Shown one piece after another: positions 1 through 7,009 of a stretch of DNA of 64,000 nt. Positions within the stretch are counted from its first letter, which is position 1, and every line of letters begins with the position of its first letter. Below the pieces are notes generated by a model. The model was not told where the DNA came from, searched no databases, and saw nothing but the letters and a program-made list of their open reading frames with translations. Position numbers and translations under genes: made by a program. Source of the stretch: Isosphaeraceae bacterium (GTDB taxonomy: Bacteria > Planctomycetota > Planctomycetia > Isosphaerales > Isosphaeraceae); NCBI GenBank assembly GCA_021324445.1, contig JAJPJC010000398.1:18634-82633 (forward strand), in the 5' to 3' direction.

Positions 1-278
1 CCCAGATGAAGGACGAAGAGGAGCGGCGCATCCATTCCTATGGATGGATGGATCGCAAGGCCGGGATCGCGCGCATCCCGGTCGAGCGGGCGATGGAGAT
101 CCTGGCGGAGAAGGGCCTGCCCAGGGTCCCCGCGCCGGCGCCCGTCCCGGGCGCGCCCCCGAACACGTTCATCCCGCCGGCGCGGAAGCGGGAGGAGCCC
201 GGGCAGGGAACCCATCGGGCCCCCGCGGCCCAGCACGCCGAGCCGCGGCCCGAGCCGAAGCCGGGGGCAAAGCCATGA
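1..278 (+). CDS. C-terminal part of a conserved protein ahead of the SCO/caa3 oxidase operon (partial)
   Basis: The frame is already open at the left edge and ends with a TGA at 276-278 that overlaps the ATG of the SCO gene (ATGA), so translation is probably coupled. An in-frame ATG lies at base 6, but the sequence there looks internal, so the gene most likely begins outside the window. About 90 residues are visible: a compact conserved-looking block (HSYGWMDRKAG, then RIPVERAMEILAEKGLP, residues about 10-40), then a Pro/Ala-rich, probably disordered tail. I associate the SYGW-D-KAG-RIP pattern with short proteins encoded directly before SCO and caa3 oxidase genes. I know of no established activity. 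Context suggests a role in oxidase assembly or in the upstream electron donor complex; that is inference. Confidence 0.55.
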   Translation, partial: QMKDEEERRIHSYGWMDRKAGIARIPVERAMEILAEKGLPRVPAPAPVPGAPPNTFIPPARKREEPGQGTHRAPAAQHAEPRPEPKPGAKP

Positions 279-1114
279 GGACCAGACGCTCCTTCCTGCT
301 GGCGCTGGCCCGCGGGCTGGCTGTCCTGGTCGTCCCCGCGACGCTGCCGGCCCAGGATGACGCCGGCAAGGTGGTCCGCGAGGTGGGCTTCGACCAGAAG
401 CTGGGCGAGCTCCTGCCGCTCTCGCTCCGCTTCCACCACGACTCGGGTCGCGAGCTGACGCTGGGCGACCTCTTCGGGATGCGGCCCGTGATCCTCGCGC
501 CGGTCTATTACCGCTGCCCGATGCTGTGCAACCAGCTCCTCAACGGGCTGACCCGCAGCCTCAAGCCGTTGTCGCTCGACGCCGGCAAGGACTTTGACGT
601 GATCGCGGTGAGCATCGACCCGAGCGAGATGCCCGAGCTGGCCGCGAAGAAAAAGGCGAATTACCTCGAGCGATACGACCGGCCGGGGACCGAATCCGGC
701 TGGCATTTCCTCACGGGCGAGCCACCTTCGATCGCGGAGCTGACCCGGGCGATCGGCTTCCGCTACAGGTACAACCCGCGGACCCGGCTCTATGCCCACG
801 CCGCGGGCGTGGTGGTCGTGACGCCCGACGGCCGGCTGGCCCGCTACTTCTACGGCATCGACTTCCCGGCCAAGGATCTCCAGGCCGAGCTCGAGCGGGC
901 GCGCACCGGCCGGGTCGGCTCGCCCATCGGCCGATTGCTCCTGCTCTGCTATGACTACGACGCGGCGACCGGCAAGTACACGCTGTCGATCCTGCGGCTG
1001 ATCCGCATCCTGGGCACGGCGACGGCCCTGGCCCTGGGAAGCTTCCTGTTCATGATGCTCCGCAAGGAGCGGAGGCAGCCGCGCCAGGCGCCGGCTGAGC
1101 GGGCGATCATGTAG
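275..1114 (+). CDS. sco1: SCO1/SenC/PrrC family copper chaperone for cytochrome oxidase assembly
   Basis: 279-residue thioredoxin-fold protein that inserts copper into the CuA centre of oxidase subunit II. It has an N-terminal Sec-type signal or anchor (residues 1-26, MRTRRSFLLALARGL then a hydrophobic run) and the SCO copper motif CPMLC with Cys81 and Cys85. The conserved distal His is His175, in YAHAAGVVV. A hydrophobic segment near the C-terminus (about residues 247-268) gives a second membrane anchor, common in SCO proteins encoded with caa3 oxidases. The start is the ATG in the ATGA overlap with the upstream gene. Its TAG stop lies inside a GTAG-hairpin repeat. The gene is followed 95 bp later by the oxidase genes, which fits its role. 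Confidence 0.93.
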   Translation: MRTRRSFLLALARGLAVLVVPATLPAQDDAGKVVREVGFDQKLGELLPLSLRFHHDSGRELTLGDLFGMRPVILAPVYYRCPMLCNQLLNGLTRSLKPLSLDAGKDFDVIAVSIDPSEMPELAAKKKANYLERYDRPGTESGWHFLTGEPPSIAELTRAIGFRYRYNPRTRLYAHAAGVVVVTPDGRLARYFYGIDFPAKDLQAELERARTGRVGSPIGRLLLLCYDYDAATGKYTLSILRLIRILGTATALALGSFLFMMLRKERRQPRQAPAERAIM

Positions 1115-1188
1115 GTCAGGCTTCAACCTGACACGGAACCCTCCAGGCCCGAGCGACTTTCGGGAATCCCGTCAGGCTCAAGCCTGAC
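1111..1188. repeat. Two GTCAGGC...GCCTGAC hairpins (REP-like), the first preceded by GTAG
   Basis: 1111-1132 reads GTAG followed by GTCAGGCTTCAACCTGAC, an imperfect hairpin. 1171-1188 is GTCAGGCTCAAGCCTGAC, a perfect 7-bp stem. The TAG stop of the SCO gene is supplied by the GTAG of the first copy. The same hairpin recurs at 11081, 14963, 14997 and, more degenerate, 18221 and 22102. GTAG followed by a short hairpin is the classical layout of bacterial REP sequences. Confidence 0.7.
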
Positions 1189-1209
1189 CGACTCGAGAAG
1201 ACCGCAGTC

Positions 1210-2160
1210 ATGTGGAATTTTCCATTATTCCCCGATCAGGCGTCGATCAGTGCGCGGCAAGTGGACGCCCTGTATTTCTTCGAGCTATGCATGGCCGCGT
1301 TCTTCACGATCCTGATCTTCATCCTGATCGTGAGCTTCGCGGTACGATACCGTCGGGGCACGCAGGTGGACCGGTCCCATCCGCCGGTCGTGAGTCGTTG
1401 GATGGAGGTGATCTGGATCGGCGTGCCGCTGTTCCTGGGGCTGACGATGTTCACCTGGGGGGCGATCCTCTATGTCCGGGACTATGAACCGCCTCCCGGC
1501 GCCCTGGAGGTCTACGTGGTCGGCAAACAGTGGATGTGGTATGTGCAGCACGCCGAAGGTCGAGCCGAGATCAACGAGCTGCACGTCCCCCTCGGGCAGG
1601 CGATCAAGCTGACCATGACCTCGCAGGACGTGATCCACAGCTTCTACATCCCGGCCTTCCGGGTGAAGCAGGACGTCGTGCCGGGCCGCTACACATCGCT
1701 CTGGTTCGCTCCAATGAAGGTCGGACGCTATCACCTGTTCTGCGCCGAGTATTGTGGCACGAATCACTCGGGGATGGTGGGCTGGGTCTCCGTGATGGAG
1801 CCGGTCGAGTTCCAGCAATGGCTTTCGCAGGCGGGGACCGGCCCGTCGGTCGCCGAGCAGGGCGAGCGGCTGTTCGTCCAGTACCATTGCGCCGGCTGCC
1901 ACCAGGGCAGCCAGATCGTCCACGCCCCGCGGCTGGAGGGCGTTTACGGCCGGCCGGTCCCGATCCAGCAGGGGAACGAGGTCCACTTCACCCTGGCCGA
2001 CGAGCGCTATCTCCGCGATTCGGTCCTCGAGCCCAAGCGGGAGGTCGTGGCCGGCTACCAGCCGTTGATGCCCTCGTTCAAGGATCAGATCAGCGAGCAG
2101 GACCTCTTGAAGATCATCGCCTACATCAAGTCGATCGGTGCGAAGGAGGCCACTCGATGA
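1210..2160 (+). CDS. coxB: Cytochrome c oxidase subunit II with fused cytochrome c domain (caa3 type)
   Basis: 316 residues. Two N-terminal transmembrane helices (about 20-45 and 66-90) lead to a periplasmic cupredoxin domain. CuA ligands are visible: the His of VIHSFYIP, then Cys178, Glu180, Cys182, His186 and Met189 in CAEYCGTNHSGM. A C-terminal class I cytochrome c domain follows, with haem motif CAGCH (Cys227, Cys230, His231) and probable axial Met287 in LMPSF. This fusion defines caa3 oxidases, in which electrons enter from a c-type cytochrome or directly from a complex III equivalent. The gene overlaps coxA by ATGA. There is no obvious cleaved leader, as is common in this branch. Confidence 0.95.
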   Translation: MWNFPLFPDQASISARQVDALYFFELCMAAFFTILIFILIVSFAVRYRRGTQVDRSHPPVVSRWMEVIWIGVPLFLGLTMFTWGAILYVRDYEPPPGALEVYVVGKQWMWYVQHAEGRAEINELHVPLGQAIKLTMTSQDVIHSFYIPAFRVKQDVVPGRYTSLWFAPMKVGRYHLFCAEYCGTNHSGMVGWVSVMEPVEFQQWLSQAGTGPSVAEQGERLFVQYHCAGCHQGSQIVHAPRLEGVYGRPVPIQQGNEVHFTLADERYLRDSVLEPKREVVAGYQPLMPSFKDQISEQDLLKIIAYIKSIGAKEATR

Positions 2161-3821
2161 GTGCGGTGGCGGTCGAGTTCCAAGAACGGGAAGATTATCT
2201 CCAGGAATACACGCTGAAATCCTGGCTCTTGACCACGGATCACAAGCGGATCGGGCTGTTGTACATGGCCACGATCACGCTCTTTTTCTTCATCGGGGGC
2301 GCGACGGCCACGGTGATGCGGCTCGAGCTGATGACGCCGCAAGGCGACGTCCTGTACTCCCCGGACGCGTATAACCGCCTCTTCACCATGCACGGCGTGG
2401 TCATGATCTTCTTCTTCCTGGTGCCGTCGATCCCGGCCGTGCTGGGGAATTTCCTGATCCCGATCATGATCGGTGCCCGCGACCTGGCCTTCCCGATCCT
2501 CAACCTCCTGAGCTGGTACATCCTGATGATCGGGGGCGCGATCGCGCTGTGGATCCTCATCTTCGGCGGGATCGACACCGGCTGGACCTTCTACACGCCG
2601 TTCAGCACGATGTTCTCGAACACGATGGTTGTGCCGGCGGCGGCGGCCGTATTCATCACCGGGTTCTCCTCGATCCTGACCGGGCTGAACTTCATCGTGA
2701 CGATCCACACGATGCGAGCGCCGGGGATGACCTGGTTCCGGCTGCCGCTGTTCGTCTGGGCGATCTACGCGACCAGCCTGATCCAGGTGCTGGCGACCCC
2801 GGTGGTTGCCATCGCCATCGCCCTGGTGGCCGTGGAGCGCGTGCTGCGCGTGGGCGTCTTCGACCCGGCCCTCGGAGGCGACCCGATCCTGTTTCAGCAC
2901 CTGTTCTGGTTCTACTCGCACCCCGTGGTTTACATCATGGTCCTGCCCGGCATGGGCGTTGTCGCCGAGATCGTCCCATGCTTCTCGCGGCGGCCGATCT
3001 TCGGCTACAGGTTCATCGCCTTTTCCAGCATCGCCATCGCGGTCCTGGGCTTCCTGGTCTGGGGCCACCACATGTTCGTTTCGGGCCAGTCGATGTATGC
3101 GGGCATGATCTTTTCGATGCTCAGTTATCTGATTGCAATTCCCTCGGCGATCAAGGTCTTCAACTGGACGGCCACCCTGTACAAGGGGTCGGTGCGGCTG
3201 GACACGCCGATGCTCTATGCCCTGGGGTTCATCGGGCTGTTCACGCTCGGTGGGCTGACCGGGTTGATGCTGGCCTCGCTGGCGATCGATGTTCACGTGC
3301 ACGACACCTACTTCGTGGTGGCCCATTTCCACTACATCATGGTGGGCGGTGCGGTGATGGCCTACCTGGGGGGGATCCACTTCTGGTGGCCCAAGATGAG
3401 TGGGCGGATGTACAACGAGCTGCTGGGCAAGCTCTCGGCCTTGATCGTCTTCATCGGCTTCAACCTGACGTTTTTCCCCCAGTTCGTGCTCGGCTACCTG
3501 GGGATGCCGCGGCGCTATTACGAATACCCCCCCGAATTCCAGGTGCTGAACGTGATGTCGACGGCCGGCGCATCGATCCTGGCGGTCGGGTACGTGTTGC
3601 CGCTGGTCTATCTGTTGCTGTCGCTGCGCAACCCGCCGGACGCCGGCCCGAACCCGTGGCGGGCCACGGGACTGGAGTGGCAAACCACTTCGCCGCCCCC
3701 CGTGCACAACTTCGACGAGCCCCCCGTCGTGATGGAAGACCCCTACGCCTACTCACCCGAAGCAGCCGAGGCCCTCGATGACAATGGAACCGGTGACGGC
3801 GGATCGACGCTCCGCAGGTAA
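2157..3821 (+). CDS. coxA: Cytochrome c oxidase subunit I (haem-copper oxidase, A2-like)
   Basis: 554-residue multi-helix catalytic subunit that reduces O2 to water at a haem a3/CuB site and pumps protons. The ATG overlaps the stop of coxB. Ligands seen: His79 (low-spin haem, TMHG), CuB ligands His255, His304 and His305, the cross-linking Tyr259, and haem ligands His390 and His392 in AHFHY. The D-channel motif normally read as GHPEVY is here Y253-S-H-P-V-V-Y259, without the Glu. The YSHP pattern is the hallmark of the A2 subfamily, where the Tyr-Ser pair is thought to replace that Glu. The 3' end overlaps coxC by 44 bases. Confidence 0.95.
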   Translation: MSAVAVEFQEREDYLQEYTLKSWLLTTDHKRIGLLYMATITLFFFIGGATATVMRLELMTPQGDVLYSPDAYNRLFTMHGVVMIFFFLVPSIPAVLGNFLIPIMIGARDLAFPILNLLSWYILMIGGAIALWILIFGGIDTGWTFYTPFSTMFSNTMVVPAAAAVFITGFSSILTGLNFIVTIHTMRAPGMTWFRLPLFVWAIYATSLIQVLATPVVAIAIALVAVERVLRVGVFDPALGGDPILFQHLFWFYSHPVVYIMVLPGMGVVAEIVPCFSRRPIFGYRFIAFSSIAIAVLGFLVWGHHMFVSGQSMYAGMIFSMLSYLIAIPSAIKVFNWTATLYKGSVRLDTPMLYALGFIGLFTLGGLTGLMLASLAIDVHVHDTYFVVAHFHYIMVGGAVMAYLGGIHFWWPKMSGRMYNELLGKLSALIVFIGFNLTFFPQFVLGYLGMPRRYYEYPPEFQVLNVMSTAGASILAVGYVLPLVYLLLSLRNPPDAGPNPWRATGLEWQTTSPPPVHNFDEPPVVMEDPYAYSPEAAEALDDNGTGDGGSTLRR

Positions 3822-4506
3822 GCCGATCGCGGCCGAGGATGAACCGATCCTGGAGGTGCAGTTCGACGACCTCGAGCAGCAGCACGAGGCGTCGATGCTG
3901 GGCATGTGGCTGTTCCTGGCGACCGAGGTGCTGTTCTTCGGCGGTCTGATCACGTCCTACGCGGTCTACCGCTCGACGTCGCCGCGGGAAGTCGCCCTGG
4001 CCAGCCACCACATGAAGGTCGGCCTGGGGTGCCTCAACACGGTGATCCTCCTGGGCAGTAGCTTGACCATGGCCCTGGCCGTCCGCGCGTCCCAGTTGCG
4101 CGCCCACCGCGACCTGCTCTGGTGGCTGGGAGGGACCATGGTCCTGGGGACACTCTTCCTCGGCGTCAAGGCGATCGAGTACACCGCCGAGTATCAGGAA
4201 AATCTGGTCCCTGGCTGGAACTTTCAGATCCCGGAAGAGAACCGCGCCACGATCGAACAGGAACAACTGAACCCGGGGCGGTTCCAGATGTTCTTCGTCC
4301 TCTACTTCTTCATGACGGGCCTGCACGCCATCCACCTGATCATCGGCATTGCCCTGGTGGGCGTGATGGCCTACCTCTCGTGGCGCCGATGGTTCTCGGG
4401 AGGAGGCGCCACGCAGATCGAGGTGACCGGTCTTTACTGGCACTTCATCGACATCGTCTGGGTCTTCCTCTATCCCTTGCTTTACCTGATCGACGTACAC
4501 TCATGA
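3778..4506 (+). CDS. coxC: Cytochrome c oxidase subunit III
   Basis: 242-residue integral membrane protein of the haem-copper oxidase subunit III family, with the typical WLFLATEVLFFGG helix carrying the conserved Glu and a C-terminal helix YWHFIDIVWVFLYPLLY. It stabilises subunit I and proton uptake and contains no redox centre. The start at 3778 overlaps the coxA 3' end by 44 bases. An in-frame ATG at 3784 is nearly equivalent. Between the second and later helices lies a hydrophilic loop (residues about 135-170), as in other planctomycete and Bacteroidota-type subunits. The stop overlaps the start of the subunit IV gene (ATGA). Position in the operon and motifs make the call secure. Confidence 0.93.
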   Translation: MTMEPVTADRRSAGKPIAAEDEPILEVQFDDLEQQHEASMLGMWLFLATEVLFFGGLITSYAVYRSTSPREVALASHHMKVGLGCLNTVILLGSSLTMALAVRASQLRAHRDLLWWLGGTMVLGTLFLGVKAIEYTAEYQENLVPGWNFQIPEENRATIEQEQLNPGRFQMFFVLYFFMTGLHAIHLIIGIALVGVMAYLSWRRWFSGGGATQIEVTGLYWHFIDIVWVFLYPLLYLIDVHS

Positions 4507-4802
4507 GCCACCACATCATGCCGGTCTGGACCCTCGTCCGGATCTTCATCATCTTGCTGGTCCTCCTGTTCGCGACCGTCGGGGGCGCGTACTTGCCCTT
4601 AGGTCCCTTACATTTCCCGGTCGCCATGACGATCGCCGTGGCCAAGGCCGTGCTGATCGTCCTGTTCTTCATGCACCTCCTGTACAGCCACCGCCTCATG
4701 ATGGTCGTCTCCGTGGCCGGGTTCCTCTGGCTGGCGATCATGGTCGCGCTGACGTTGAGCGACTACCAGTCGCGGGACTGGCTCAAGATCCCGGGGAAGT
4801 GA
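4503..4802 (+). CDS. Cytochrome c oxidase subunit IV (CyoD/CtaF-like)
   Basis: 99-residue protein with three predicted transmembrane helices (about residues 8-30, 38-60 and 66-88), matching the size and pattern of prokaryotic oxidase subunit IV, including the AKAVLIVLFFMHL helix. It is coupled to coxC by an ATGA overlap and is the last gene of the oxidase operon. It has no catalytic residues; its role is assembly or stability of the complex. The next gene starts about 105 bases downstream with its own signal peptide and is unrelated to the oxidase. Confidence 0.88.
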   Translation: MSHHIMPVWTLVRIFIILLVLLFATVGGAYLPLGPLHFPVAMTIAVAKAVLIVLFFMHLLYSHRLMMVVSVAGFLWLAIMVALTLSDYQSRDWLKIPGK

Positions 4803-4908
4803 TCGAGTGTGCGACGTCGAACCAGGTCGTTGCAAGTTCGCCAGCGTCGTGTCAGACTCGGGGCCAGAGGTGAACTCTCTCGCCGGCGTCCGAGATCCTG
4901 GAGTCCCG

Positions 4909-6915
4909 ATGCGCCAGATGCTGCTCCTCGCGCTGATCGTAGGATCGTCTGTCCCTGTCCGCGCGCAATCCCAATCGCCGCCACGGCCCGGTGCCGGCGG
5001 CAGGGTCAACCAGTTGAAGGTCCTCTCCGACAAGATCGACGACGTGACGACGATCGAGAACATCGTGAAGTCGTTCGTCAAGCCGGGGCTGAGCGACCAG
5101 GAGCGGGCCAAGGCGCTCTGGACGGCGATCGTCAAGTACCGGCACCAGACGGCGCCTCCGAACGAGTACCTGGCGGGCGACTGGGAGGCCCACGACCCGG
5201 TGAAGATCTTCAACGTCTACGGCTATTGCATGTGCTGCTGCTGCTCGGCCCTGGTCGAGGCCCTCAACCGCGAGGACGGCCGCGAGGCGCGCGGGCGGAT
5301 CCTGAACGGCCACAGCGTCCCCGAGGTCCGCTATCGCAACGGCTGGCACATGTTCGACGGCTCGCTGATCACGATCTTTCCTCGCCCGCGTGACGGCGTC
5401 GCGGCTTCGGTCGACGAGATCGCGGCGGCCGTCGCCGACTGGTACGCCCGGCACCCGGATTGTCACAAGAATGGCGAGAAGCTCTTCCAGTTGATGCGCA
5501 AGGACGGCTGGATGGGCTGGAAGGCCGAGGGTCCGCGCCTGCTGGCACACTGCCCCTATTACCGGGGGGGCTATCTCCCCGCCCGGACGCATGGCTGGGA
5601 CGCGACCATGGTTGAGTACGACCGCAAGAGCGAGGTCTACGAGTACGGCTACCACGTCGGCCACCACGCCTTGTTCTCGCTCCGGCCGGGCGAGTCGTTC
5701 GTCCGCGAGGCCGGCAACCGCGGCCTGCACGTGAACATGGAGGTCGACCCGAGCTGGGAAGTGCTGAAGGCCCGGGCTCCCGAGAATGACCTGGTCTACC
5801 TCAAGGAGTTCTTCCCCGGCTACCGCGGCGGCGTCGTCGCCAACGGCGTGCACCGGTACGCGCCTGATGTGGCCGCCGGTGACCTCGCGCGCGGCGCCGA
5901 GGTGTTTGAGAACCTCACCGTCGGAGGGCCGGAGCTCCGCGTCAAGGATCGCGGCCGACCCGGCGTGGCGGTCGTACCGCTGGTGTCGCCGTACGTCTAT
6001 CTCAGGGGGAAGCTCCGACTGAATGCGACCGGCCACTCGGCGGCGGATCGTGTGAGCGTGTCCCTCTCGACGAACAACGGCCGATCCTTCGCGCCGATCG
6101 ATTCCACGGCGGTCGAACGGCCGACCGAACTCAAGCTCGACCTGAAGGACACGGTCCTCCGCCGCTATGCCTACTGGCTCCGAGTCGAGTTGACCGGCGG
6201 CGCGGGACTGACCGCCTTCGAGGTCGAAAACGACTTCCAGCACGCCCCGCGCACGCTCCCCTGGCTCGGCCGGGGGAAGAACACGATCACGGTCGCCGCC
6301 GACGGCGACCCGACGATCGCCACGCGGTCGATCGCCTGCCGGATCACGCCCGATCCCGCGTTCACCAAGAATGAGACGAGCACCACGATGGGCGTCCGCT
6401 TCGAGAACGTCGACCTGCGCCACGACGCCTGCTGGTGGACGGGCGGGACCGGCGTCATGACCGTCCCGGTCGACGTCCCCGGCGACCTGGTGGGGCTGGG
6501 CTTCAGCGCCCAGATCCGGGCGCGCGGCGAGAAGGACCTGGTCCGCGTCGCCGCCAGCACCGACGGCGGCAAGACCTGGCGCGAGGTCGCCGTGATGCGC
6601 GGGCCGACCCAGGGCCGGACCGAGCATATCCGCGTCCCGAAGTGGCCGGCCGGTGTCCGGAAGGTCCTGCTCCGATTCGAGCTGACCGGCACCAATACGA
6701 TCGGCGTGCAGAACTTCCGGGTCGACGCCGACTACCGCGATCCGCTGGCCACGAGGACCACTCGGCCTTTCCGGGTCGTGCATCGCTGGAAGGAAGGCGG
6801 TCGCGAGCGATCCCACGCCGAGACGATCACCCGGTTGCCAGCCAGCTACATCATCCAGGCCGGCGCCGAGCCCGAGATGGTGTCGGTCACGTATGAGATG
6901 GCCTCAGGCCGATAA
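4909..6915 (+). CDS. Secreted transglutaminase-fold protein
   Basis: The frame is open from 4807, but the ATG at 4909 is chosen because it begins a clean Sec signal peptide (MRQMLLLALIVGSSVPVRAQ), giving 668 residues. The region about 85-150 resembles a transglutaminase/papain-like core: a Cys cluster in YGYCMCCCCSAL (residues 106-114), His in NGHSVPEVRY, and Asp in HMFDG, in Cys-His-Asp order. The rest, about residues 270-668, is beta-rich and probably forms Ig-like or carbohydrate-binding domains; none is identifiable by eye. Likely a periplasmic or surface protein that hydrolyses or cross-links amide bonds, but substrate and activity are unknown. It stands alone, with 94 bp before the next gene. 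Confidence 0.7.
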   Translation: MRQMLLLALIVGSSVPVRAQSQSPPRPGAGGRVNQLKVLSDKIDDVTTIENIVKSFVKPGLSDQERAKALWTAIVKYRHQTAPPNEYLAGDWEAHDPVKIFNVYGYCMCCCCSALVEALNREDGREARGRILNGHSVPEVRYRNGWHMFDGSLITIFPRPRDGVAASVDEIAAAVADWYARHPDCHKNGEKLFQLMRKDGWMGWKAEGPRLLAHCPYYRGGYLPARTHGWDATMVEYDRKSEVYEYGYHVGHHALFSLRPGESFVREAGNRGLHVNMEVDPSWEVLKARAPENDLVYLKEFFPGYRGGVVANGVHRYAPDVAAGDLARGAEVFENLTVGGPELRVKDRGRPGVAVVPLVSPYVYLRGKLRLNATGHSAADRVSVSLSTNNGRSFAPIDSTAVERPTELKLDLKDTVLRRYAYWLRVELTGGAGLTAFEVENDFQHAPRTLPWLGRGKNTITVAADGDPTIATRSIACRITPDPAFTKNETSTTMGVRFENVDLRHDACWWTGGTGVMTVPVDVPGDLVGLGFSAQIRARGEKDLVRVAASTDGGKTWREVAVMRGPTQGRTEHIRVPKWPAGVRKVLLRFELTGTNTIGVQNFRVDADYRDPLATRTTRPFRVVHRWKEGGRERSHAETITRLPASYIIQAGAEPEMVSVTYEMASGR

Positions 6916-7009
6916 ATCCGGCTCAACCATCGCATCCGCCGGGCCGATCCGGTCGCCTCAGTCAGTTTGTCCCGCTCGATCACTCGCGATAAGTCGGAAA
7001 GGTGCCGTG

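Noticed and set aside
38..1126. Long open frame on the minus strand opposite the SCO gene
   Set aside because: It is the complement of a clearly coding gene. GC-rich codons leave the opposite strand open, and the translation is low-complexity with no recognisable domain.
2121..3707. A 528-codon minus-strand frame opposite coxA
   Set aside because: Same shadow effect. The plus strand carries all oxidase ligands, and the minus frame is rich in His, Arg and Asp with no structure.
4852..6816. A 654-codon minus-strand frame opposite the transglutaminase-like gene
   Set aside because: The plus-strand frame begins with a signal peptide and contains a coherent Cys-His-Asp core; the opposite frame has neither.
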